Positions 1 through 6,585 of a DNA stretch of 10,365 nt are shown in pieces (position 1 is the first letter of the stretch; each line of letters opens with the position of its first letter). Both the position numbers and the translations under genes were made by a program. The stretch covers positions 1-10,365 of the forward strand of contig DASUJB010000133.1 of NCBI GenBank assembly GCA_036279475.1. The letters run 5' to 3'. The notes beneath the pieces were generated by a model. The model was not told the origin of the DNA. It saw nothing but the letters and a program-made list of their open reading frames with translations, and made no database searches. The stretch comes from ZC4RG19 sp036279475 (lineage in GTDB: Bacteria > Actinomycetota > Acidimicrobiia > Acidimicrobiales > VFJN01).

Positions 1-77
1 GCCCGGGCCGGCGGTTCCTCCCCGGCCTGAGCGCCGGACGGGCGCGGGGGCCGGCGGATCCCCCCTCCGGCCCCCGG

Positions 78-776
78 ATGAGGCACGATCTGGGCGTGGG
101 AACCCGCATCCTGTCGGTCGAAGACGACGAGCGCATCCGCACGGCCGTGAAGCTCGCCCTCGAGGACGAGGGATGGTCGGTGGAGGAGGCCGGGACCGGC
201 GAGGAGGCGCTCAACGCCTTCCAACGCCAGCCCAGCGACGTCGTCCTGATCGACATCATGCTGCCCGGCATCGACGGCTTCGACGTGTGCCGTGCCATCC
301 GCCGCGTGTCCGACGTCCCCATCGTCATGGTCACGGCCCGGGCCGACACCCACGACGTGGTGGCCGGCCTCGAGGCCGGAGCCGACGACTACCTCACCAA
401 GCCCTTCGCCCCCAAGGAGCTCTCGGCCCGCATCCGCGCCCTGCTGCGGCGGGTCCGCAGCAGCGACGCCGGCAGCGCCCACCTGCGCCTGGGGGACCTG
501 GAGATCGTCCCCGACGAGGGGGTGGTCCGCCGCGCGGGCCAGGAGGTCCACCTCACCCGGACCGAGTTCCGCCTCCTGGTGGAGCTGGCGTCGAGCCCCG
601 GCCGGGTGTTCAGCCGTGAGACCCTGCTGGAACGGGTCTGGGGCTACGGCTACTTCGGGGACGGGCGGCTGGTGGACGTCCACGTCCGGCGGCTGCGCAC
701 CAAGGTCGAGCCGGACGCCGCCAACCCCCGCCACGTCGTGACCGTGCGTGGGCTCGGCTACAAGCTCCAACCCTGA
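78..776 (+). CDS. mtrA: OmpR-family response regulator, MtrA-like
   Basis: Cytoplasmic DNA-binding regulator that should be phosphorylated by the kinase encoded next to it. Numbering from the ATG at 78 (232 aa), the receiver domain spans about residues 10-122. It has the acidic pocket E15-D16-D17, phospho-acceptor D59 in LIDIMLPG, T86 and K108 in the KPF motif. A winged-helix Trans_Reg_C domain follows at about 135-230, with the typical WGYGYFGDGRLVDVHVRRLR recognition region and the VRGLGYK ending. Motifs such as DVCR, GLEAGADDY and KPFAPKEL, and the length, agree with mycobacterial MtrA (about 228 aa). The start is uncertain: ATG 78 has no Shine-Dalgarno sequence. GTG 96 would give a protein beginning MGTRIL, closer to MtrA, with a purine-rich GGATGAGG 12 bases upstream. 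The kinase and a GerMN lipoprotein follow, the order seen in mtrA-mtrB-lpqB operons. The symbol is inferred from similarity and gene order; another OmpR paralogue is possible. Confidence 0.9.
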   Translation: MRHDLGVGTRILSVEDDERIRTAVKLALEDEGWSVEEAGTGEEALNAFQRQPSDVVLIDIMLPGIDGFDVCRAIRRVSDVPIVMVTARADTHDVVAGLEAGADDYLTKPFAPKELSARIRALLRRVRSSDAGSAHLRLGDLEIVPDEGVVRRAGQEVHLTRTEFRLLVELASSPGRVFSRETLLERVWGYGYFGDGRLVDVHVRRLRTKVEPDAANPRHVVTVRGLGYKLQP

Positions 777-786
777 CCGCCCACCG

Positions 787-2208
787 ATGCGCCGGCTGCG
801 CTCGCTCCCCCACCTCGTCCCCCGCCTCGGCCTGCGGGCCCGCATCACCATCGCCTTCGGGGTGGGCGCCCTCATCATGGCCGTGCTGCTGGCGGCGGCG
901 ACCATGGGCCTGACCCGCCAGAACCTGCTCGACCAGCGCGAGTCGTCCGCCGTCGCCCGCACCTACCAGAACGCCGCCACCGCCGCCCTCCAGCTCCCAG
1001 CGGACGACGACCGTGCGGTGGGGGTGGCGGACCCCACCGACGTCCTCGCCTCCATCCAGACGCCCACCGGGTCGAACCCGGTGCTCGAGGTGGCAGGCCG
1101 CTGGTACGCCCGGGCACCCGAGTTCGGCGTCGACGTGCTGCCCGACGCCCTGCGCGCCACCGTCCGCGAGGGCCAGCCGGCGCTCATGCGCTTCGACCAC
1201 GACGGCGCCACCCAGCTGGCGGTGGGCGTCCCCCTCGACGCCGTCGACGGCGCCTACTTCGAGGTGATGTCGCTCGAGGAGCTGGAGGCGACGCTCGAGT
1301 CGATCAGCATCTCGCTGCTGGCCGCCGCCCTGCTGTCGACGCTGGCCGGCGCGGCCATCGGCTGGCGGGCGTCGCGGCGGGTCCTGCGGCCCCTGCGCGA
1401 CATCGGCGCCGCCGCCCACGCCATCGCCAGCGGCCGCCTCGAGACCAGGGTCGAGGCCAGCAGCGACCCCGACCTCGCACCCCTGGCCGCGTCCTTCAAC
1501 GAGATGGCCAGCGGGCTGGAGGAGCGCATCCAGCGGGACACCCGCTTCGCCTCCAACGTGAGCCACGAGCTGCGCTCTCCCCTCATGACCCTGGCCGCGT
1601 CGGTGGAGGTCATGCAGAACCAGCGGGAGGAGCTGCCCGAGCGGGCCGTCGCCGCCCTCGACCTGATGGCCGCCGACGTGGACAGGTTCCAGCAGCTCGT
1701 GGCCGACCTCCTCGAGATCTCCCGCTTCGATGCCGGTGTCATGTACCTGGACCTCGAGGAGGTACGGGTGGACGAGCTCATCCTCCAGGCGGTGCAGAGC
1801 TCGACCGACGCCGACGTCCCGGTGGACATCGACTCCGACCTGGCCGGCGTCGTGGTGAAGGCGGACAAGCGCCGGCTCTCCCGGGTCGTCGCCAACCTCC
1901 TCGACAACGCCGCCAAGTACGGCGAGGGCGCCACGCGCGTGGAGCTGCGCCGGCGCGGTGACGCCGTGCTGGTCGCAGTGGAGGACGACGGCCCCGGGGT
2001 GCCGCCCGAGGACCGGGAGGCCATCTTCCACCGCTTCAACCGCGGCAGCTCGGCCGGACGCCGCCGGGACATCGACGGCGTGGGCCTGGGCCTCTCCCTG
2101 GTGGCCGAGCACGTCCGGCTCCACGGGGGCGCGGTGTGGGTGGAGGACCGGCCCGACGGGGATGCCGGTGCCCGCTTCGTCGTCGAGCTCCCCGCGGAGG
2201 AGACGTGA
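787..2208 (+). CDS. mtrB: Sensor histidine kinase, MtrB-like
   Basis: Membrane sensor kinase, 473 aa from ATG 787, presumed to phosphorylate the upstream regulator. Features in order: a basic N-terminus; TM1 about 20-40; an extracytoplasmic region about 41-172; TM2 about 173-194; HAMP about 195-247; HisKA with phospho-acceptor H260 in NVSHELRSPL; and the HATPase_c domain with N box N374 (LLDNAAKYG), G1 box DDGPG (400-404), F box FHRFNRG and G2 box GVGLGLSLV (431-439). The segment LLEISRFDAGV after the histidine closely resembles the equivalent part of MtrB. ATG 787 lies 10 bases after the regulator stop. An in-frame GTG at 748 would overlap the regulator and add 13 polar residues, so I prefer 787, although no good Shine-Dalgarno precedes it and coupling to upstream translation is likely. 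The stop codon overlaps the start of the lipoprotein gene by 4 bases. All catalytic boxes are present. Confidence 0.93.
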   Translation: MRRLRSLPHLVPRLGLRARITIAFGVGALIMAVLLAAATMGLTRQNLLDQRESSAVARTYQNAATAALQLPADDDRAVGVADPTDVLASIQTPTGSNPVLEVAGRWYARAPEFGVDVLPDALRATVREGQPALMRFDHDGATQLAVGVPLDAVDGAYFEVMSLEELEATLESISISLLAAALLSTLAGAAIGWRASRRVLRPLRDIGAAAHAIASGRLETRVEASSDPDLAPLAASFNEMASGLEERIQRDTRFASNVSHELRSPLMTLAASVEVMQNQREELPERAVAALDLMAADVDRFQQLVADLLEISRFDAGVMYLDLEEVRVDELILQAVQSSTDADVPVDIDSDLAGVVVKADKRRLSRVVANLLDNAAKYGEGATRVELRRRGDAVLVAVEDDGPGVPPEDREAIFHRFNRGSSAGRRRDIDGVGLGLSLVAEHVRLHGGAVWVEDRPDGDAGARFVVELPAEET

Positions 2209-2834
2209 CACCCGCCCACCGCCATCCCCGTCCCGGCATCGCCCTCACCGCCGGGCTCGCGGCCCTGGTCACCGTCCTCGGCGCCTGCGGCATCCCCGCC
2301 GACGACCGGCCCCGCCACATCGCCCAGGAGCAGCTGCCCGCCACGTCCCGGCCCGCCGACGCCGGCGGCAGCGAGCAGGCGCGAGCGGTCGACCTGTGGT
2401 TCACCCGCTTCGACGGCGACCACGACGTGCTGACGACCGTGACGGCCGAGGTGCCGACCGCCAGCGAGTCGGGCCGACCGTCGCCGGCGGCGGTGCTGGA
2501 GGCGCTCCTGGCGGGAGTACCCGAGGACCCCGACCCCGCCGTGGTGACCAAGATCCCGGCCGACACCGCCCTGGCCGACCCGCCGGTGCTGGAGGGCGGC
2601 ATCCTCACCGTGGACCTCGACAACGGCATCTCGGGGGTGCAGGGCGACGGCGCCCGCCTGGCGTACGGGCAGATCGTGTGCACGGTCGACGGCCTCGACG
2701 GCGTCGAGGGCGTGCTCTTCACCATCGAGGGCAAGGCGGTCCAGCCGCCCGACGGCCGGGGCGAGACGGGCCGCGACCCCCTGTCGTGCGCCGCCTACGA
2801 GAACCTGGGCGGGGCGCCACCGGCCGACCCCTGA
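2205..2834 (+). CDS. GerMN-domain lipoprotein in the LpqB position
   Basis: Predicted exported lipoprotein of 209 aa. GTG 2205 overlaps the kinase stop (GTGA arrangement) and has GGAGGAG at 2196-2202. The N-terminus has basic residues, a hydrophobic stretch (about 11-26) and a lipobox LGAC with lipidated C28. Residues about 60-180 match the GerMN fold (spore-germination GerM family): VDLWFTR, LEALLAG, KIPADTAL, ILTVDLDN, YGQIVCTVDG and VLFTIEGKAV fall in the expected order. GerMN is the N-terminal domain of LpqB, the accessory lipoprotein of MtrAB in actinobacteria. LpqB is usually near 580 aa with a C-terminal beta-propeller, which is absent here, as the gene stops and a convergent gene ends 36 bases later. 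C159 and C195 could form a disulfide. Inferred role: an extracytoplasmic partner or modulator of the kinase. I give no symbol because only the GerMN part is present. Confidence 0.85.
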   Translation: MTPAHRHPRPGIALTAGLAALVTVLGACGIPADDRPRHIAQEQLPATSRPADAGGSEQARAVDLWFTRFDGDHDVLTTVTAEVPTASESGRPSPAAVLEALLAGVPEDPDPAVVTKIPADTALADPPVLEGGILTVDLDNGISGVQGDGARLAYGQIVCTVDGLDGVEGVLFTIEGKAVQPPDGRGETGRDPLSCAAYENLGGAPPADP

Positions 2835-2840
2835 CACGCC

Positions 2841-2869
2841 CTCCCCGCCGGCCGGGGGAGACCCTCCCC
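2841..2869. terminator. Putative bidirectional terminator between convergent genes
   Basis: CTCCCC (2841-2846) can pair with GGGGAG (2855-2860), and the same GGGGAG can instead pair with a second CTCCCC (2864-2869) across a 3-base loop. The element fills the gap between the lipoprotein stop (2834) and the phosphofructokinase stop (2871, minus strand). No T-tract follows on either strand, as is common for high-GC actinobacterial terminators. Terminator function is inferred from position and pairing only. Confidence 0.5.
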
Positions 2870-2870
2870 G

Positions 2871-3902
<1,032 letters not shown>

Positions 3903-3908
3903 GCTCCG

Positions 3909-3914
3909 ACGTTA
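3909..3914 (-). promoter_or_regulatory. Putative -10 element for a leaderless phosphofructokinase transcript
   Basis: On the minus strand TAACGT fits TANNNT and ends 6 bases before the ATG, so transcription would begin at or next to the start codon. This is the geometry of leaderless actinobacterial genes. No convincing -35 hexamer is seen. The only purine-rich stretch, CGGAGC, is one base from ATG, too close to act as a Shine-Dalgarno, which supports the leaderless reading. Confidence 0.45.
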
Positions 3915-3961
3915 GCCAACCCCGGACCGCACCCCGGACGCCGGCCGCCGCGGGGCCGGCA

Positions 3962-3997
3962 CCGGTGGGCGCGGCCTTGCGCCCCGGCGCCCACTGG
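3962..3997. repeat. Inverted repeat upstream of glycerol kinase
   Basis: CCGGTGGGCGC (3962-3972) pairs with GCGCCCACTGG (3987-3997): 11 base pairs including one G-T wobble, around a 14-base spacer. It ends 4 bases before the glpK Shine-Dalgarno GGAG (4002-4005). It could be an operator for a dimeric repressor or a hairpin in the mRNA leader that affects ribosome access. Its function is unknown, and such repeats also arise by chance in high-GC DNA. Confidence 0.4.
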
Positions 3998-4011
3998 CGT
4001 AGGAGCAGGCC

Positions 4012-5508
4012 ATGGCCGTGGTGATCGCCATCGACGCGGGGACGACGGGCGTCCGCAGCGTCGCGGTGCACGAGGACGGGTCCGTGGTCGGCTCCGCGTA
4101 CCGCGAGCTGCCCCAGCACTTCCCGGCACCAGGGCTGGTGGAGCACGACCCCGACGACATCTGGGCGGCCGCCGCCGAGACGCTGGCCGCGCTGGCGGCC
4201 CGCCTCGACGGGGAGGCGGTGGCCGCCATCGGCATCGCCAACCAGCGCGAGACCGCGGTGGTGTGGGACCGCCGCACGGGACGGCCCCGGCACCGGGCCC
4301 TCGTGTGGCAGGACCGCCGCACTGCCCGCCGCTGCCGCGAGCTGGTCGGGGCCGGCCACCTCGACCTCGTCCGCCGGACGACGGGGCTCGTCCTCGACCC
4401 GTACTTCTCGGCCACCAAGCTCGAGTGGCTCCTCGCCGAGGGCGGGGTGGCGGCCGACAGCGCCCTCGCCTTCGGCACGGTCGACACTTGGCTGCTGTGG
4501 AACCTCACCGGTGGCATCGACGGCGGGGTCCACGCCACCGAGGCGTCCAACGCCAGCCGCACGCTGCTGCTCGACATCCACGACCTGTCGTGGTCGGCGG
4601 ACCTGGTCGACCTGTTCGGCGTGCCCGCCTCGTGCCTGCCCGAGGTGCGGCCCTCGGCCGGGCGCTTCGGCACCACCGCCCCCGGCACCCCGCTGCCCGG
4701 GGTCCCCGTGACCGGCGTCCTCGGCGACCAGCAGGCGGCGCTGCTCGGCCAGGCGTGCGTGCGACCGGGCATGACCAAGGCGACCTACGGGACGGGCAGC
4801 TTCGTGCTGATGAACGTGGGCGGCACCTGCCCGGCACCCGTCGAGGGGCTGCTGGGCACCGTGGCGTGGACCGGCCTCGGCACCGGTCCGACCTACGCCC
4901 TCGAGGGCGCGATCTTCGTCACCGGTGCCCTGGTGCAGTGGCTCCGGGACGGGCTCGGCATCATCCCCGACAGTGCCGCCATGGGCCCGCTGGCAGCCTC
5001 CGTGCCCGACAGCGGAGGGGTGGCCTTCGTCCCCGCCCTCACCGGCCTGGGCAGCCCGTGGTGGGATCCCGACGCCCGGGGCACCGTCGTGGGCATCACC
5101 CGGGGGACGACCGCCGCCCACCTGGCCCGGGCGGGGCTGGAGGCCATGGCCTTCCAGACGCGGGACGTGGCCGACGCCATGACGTCGGCAGCCGGGCGGC
5201 CCGTCGCCGAGCTACGGGTGGACGGTGGGGCGTCGGCCATGGACCTCCTCGTCCAGGTCCAGGCCGACCAGCTCGGCGTTCCGGTGGCCCGGTCCGGGCA
5301 GCACGAGGCCACGGCGCTGGGGGCGGCCGCCCTCGCCGGCCTGGCGGCCGGGGTCTGGTCCTCCCCGGATGAGGTGGCGGCGCGGTGGCGTCCCGACCTC
5401 CGCTGCCGGCCGCTCGCACCCCGGTCCGAGGCCGACGCCCACCACCGGCGCTGGCGGGCCGCCGTCGACCGTGCCCGGGGATGGGCCGCCGGCCAGCCGA
5501 CGCCGTGA
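4012..5508 (+). CDS. glpK: Glycerol kinase
   Basis: Converts glycerol and ATP to sn-glycerol 3-phosphate in the cytoplasm. At 498 aa it is the normal length for the FGGY-family GlpK (about 500). Visible motifs: the N-terminal phosphate loop DAGTTGVRS (8-16); glycerol-binding NQRE (77-80) and Y131 in DPYFSATK; VWQDRRTA (98-105); TEASNASRTLL (176-186); catalytic D239 in GDQQAALLGQ; GTGS (260-263); ALEGAIFVTGALVQWLRD (297-313 region); VPALTGLGSPWWDPDARG (340-357); and C-terminal RVDGGAS plus TALGAAALAGLA. The usual GlpK start is DQGTTSS; here it is DAGTTGV, a small change in an otherwise typical protein. ATG 4012 has GGAG six bases upstream. There is no glpF or glpD next to it, so the gene stands alone, divergent from phosphofructokinase. 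Two hairpins follow the stop. Confidence 0.95.
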   Translation: MAVVIAIDAGTTGVRSVAVHEDGSVVGSAYRELPQHFPAPGLVEHDPDDIWAAAAETLAALAARLDGEAVAAIGIANQRETAVVWDRRTGRPRHRALVWQDRRTARRCRELVGAGHLDLVRRTTGLVLDPYFSATKLEWLLAEGGVAADSALAFGTVDTWLLWNLTGGIDGGVHATEASNASRTLLLDIHDLSWSADLVDLFGVPASCLPEVRPSAGRFGTTAPGTPLPGVPVTGVLGDQQAALLGQACVRPGMTKATYGTGSFVLMNVGGTCPAPVEGLLGTVAWTGLGTGPTYALEGAIFVTGALVQWLRDGLGIIPDSAAMGPLAASVPDSGGVAFVPALTGLGSPWWDPDARGTVVGITRGTTAAHLARAGLEAMAFQTRDVADAMTSAAGRPVAELRVDGGASAMDLLVQVQADQLGVPVARSGQHEATALGAAALAGLAAGVWSSPDEVAARWRPDLRCRPLAPRSEADAHHRRWRAAVDRARGWAAGQPTP

Positions 5509-5542
5509 GCGGCCGGCCCGCCGCCGCGCCGGGCACCGACCA

Positions 5543-5572
5543 GCGGCCGGCCCCGCCCAGGGGACCGGCCGC
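5543..5572 (+). terminator. Putative terminator after glycerol kinase
   Basis: GCGGCCGGCCCC (5543-5554) pairs with GGGG (5560-5563) and CCGGCCGC (5565-5572): a 12-base-pair stem with one bulged A (5564) and the 5-base loop GCCCA. It lies 34 bases after the glpK stop. It lacks a T-run but is very GC-rich and could act on either strand. Confidence 0.55.
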
Positions 5573-5581
5573 CGGCACATC

Positions 5582-5620
5582 GGACGCGTCGGGCGTGGAG
5601 GGGACACGCCCCCGGCGTCC
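5582..5620 (-). terminator. Putative terminator after the ACT-domain gene
   Basis: The inner stem GGGCGTG (5591-5597) / CACGCCC (5605-5611) has a 7-base loop. It is extended by the outer stem GGACGC (5582-5587) / GCGTCC (5615-5620) across a 3-by-3 internal loop. It lies 20 bases beyond the stop of the minus-strand gene ending at 5641. It forms a tandem pair with the hairpin at 5543-5572, so each converging gene may have its own terminator. Confidence 0.5.
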
Positions 5621-5640
5621 GGTGACCCGTGCCCCGCCGG

Positions 5641-6321
5641 TCAGCCGCTCGGGTGGCAGGCACGGCTGCGGGCCCGGTGCAACTCGCCGAGGCGGGTGTC
5701 GACCACCCGGGCCAGGGCGGCCACCTGGCGCCGCTCCCTGGCGCGGTAGGGCATGTCGTCGCGCCCCAGCACCAGGGCCAGGCCGGCGCCGGGCAACGGC
5801 GACCACACCACCTCGGAGGCGGCCGCAGCACCGTGGGACGAGCGCCGGGCGGCCCGGCTCCCGGCCAGGAAGGCCTCGAGCCAGGCCGCGCTCGGTGCGT
5901 TCCGGTCGCAGGCCAGCACGCCGTCCCCCCGCCCGTCGATGTCCACCACGGCGACCCAGGTGGCCCCGACAACGCGCCGAGCGTGCCGCACCACCGCCGA
6001 CAGCAGCCCGTCGACGTCCTTGGCCCCCACCAGCTGGGCGGCCGCCTCCAGGGCGTCGAGGCGGGGGTCGTGGGCGGCGTCGCCCACGGGCCGCACCTCC
6101 TCGACGGCCACCCCGTCCACCTGGCGGACCTCGCTGACCAGGAGGTCGACCAGGTCGCCGTCGGGCAGCTCGACCACGAGCTCGTCGACCGCCTGGCCAC
6201 CGTCGCGCTCGAGGATGTCGATGCCGACGACGTCGCCGCGGACGGCGCCGATGCGGCTGGCCACCTGGCCGAGGGCACCGGGACGATCGGGCAGCCACAT
6301 GCGGATCACGAACGTCTCCAC
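5641..6321 (-). CDS. ACT-domain protein with GAF-like C-terminal half
   Basis: Soluble protein of 226 aa from GTG 6321; a TTG at 6330 would add three residues. The N-terminal part (about 5-77) is an ACT domain: a beta strand followed by WLPDRPGALGQVASRIG, the usual ligand-loop and first-helix pattern, then GIDILE, DELVVELP and VRQVDGVAVEEVR. ACT domains commonly bind amino acids and regulate enzymes. Residues about 85-215 look like a small GAF-type sensor fold: helix, RRVVGATWVAVVDID, a strand rich in small residues near ALVLGRDD, and a closing helix RERRQVAALARVVDTRLGEL. No catalytic motif is visible, so it is probably a regulatory or ligand-sensing protein with unknown ligand and target. 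GTG 6321 is preceded by TACATT and 7 bases, and neither candidate start has a Shine-Dalgarno, so a leaderless transcript is likely. The ACT call is good; the GAF call is tentative. Confidence 0.8.
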   Translation of the reverse strand: METFVIRMWLPDRPGALGQVASRIGAVRGDVVGIDILERDGGQAVDELVVELPDGDLVDLLVSEVRQVDGVAVEEVRPVGDAAHDPRLDALEAAAQLVGAKDVDGLLSAVVRHARRVVGATWVAVVDIDGRGDGVLACDRNAPSAAWLEAFLAGSRAARRSSHGAAAASEVVWSPLPGAGLALVLGRDDMPYRARERRQVAALARVVDTRLGELHRARSRACHPSG

Positions 6322-6328
6322 GAACGGC

Positions 6329-6334
6329 AATGTA
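6329..6334 (-). promoter_or_regulatory. Putative -10 element for a leaderless ACT-gene transcript
   Basis: On the minus strand TACATT (TANNNT pattern) is followed by 7 bases and then GTG at 6321, which places the expected transcription start on the start codon. No clear -35 is visible. The same layout occurs at the phosphofructokinase gene. It also argues against the TTG at 6330, which would lie within the -10 itself. Confidence 0.45.
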
Positions 6335-6376
6335 GGGACGGGGTGTGAACCGATTGTTTCAGACGCGAGACGAACA

Positions 6377-6461
6377 CGTGAGCGGGCCGGGCCCGTGCCG
6401 CGAACCGGGCGCCGGATGCTCGCCAGGGAACGCCACCGTTCCTGGTGGTCGCCCGCTCACG
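6377..6461. promoter_or_regulatory. 85-base foldable element in divergent intergenic region
   Basis: The ends form a perfect 11-base inverted repeat, CGTGAGCGGGC (6377-6387) and GCCCGCTCACG (6451-6461). Inside are two further hairpins: GCCCG (6391-6395) / CGGGC (6406-6410), and CCAG-G-GAACG (6423-6432) / CGTTC-CTGG (6437-6445) with one bulged G and a 4-base loop. Together they give a closed, two-armed structure. It lies 47 bases beyond the longest ACT reading frame and 124 bases before the coiled-coil gene. It could be a structured RNA leader, an operator array or a small RNA; I match it to no known riboswitch or tRNA. The flanks 6335-6376 and 6462-6585 hold no gene I can support. Confidence 0.4.
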
Positions 6462-6569
6462 GTGAGCAATCGATGCGCGGGACGGTGACGCCACGCGCGA
6501 GACTCCTCGTAACGCAACTGTCGCGACCGCCCCTCCTGGGGATCCGGGCGGCGATGCGGTCAGTCGACT

Positions 6570-6576
6570 GGGGAGG
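6570..6576 (+). promoter_or_regulatory. Ribosome binding site deciding the coiled-coil gene start
   Basis: GGGGAGG ends 9 bases before GTG 6586. It favours this start over the in-frame ATG at 6607, which has only a weak GAG nearby. Confidence 0.6.
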
Positions 6577-6585
6577 TCCCCACCG

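Noticed and set aside
1..77. Possible tail of an upstream plus-strand gene (frame 1 reads to a TGA at 28-30) and a GCCGG/CCGGC mini-hairpin at 33-55
   Set aside because: Nine codons cannot show a gene, and a 5-base stem with a 13-base loop is expected by chance at this GC. I see no supported feature before 78.
610..2211. Minus-strand open frame of 533 codons opposite the kinase
   Set aside because: Its protein is Gly/His/Val/Arg-rich low-complexity sequence without motifs, and the plus strand encodes a complete histidine kinase. It is a by-product of high GC.
6377..6461. tRNA or known riboswitch in the foldable element
   Set aside because: There is no 7-base acceptor stem, anticodon arm or T-loop consensus on either strand, and no conserved riboswitch core that I recognise.
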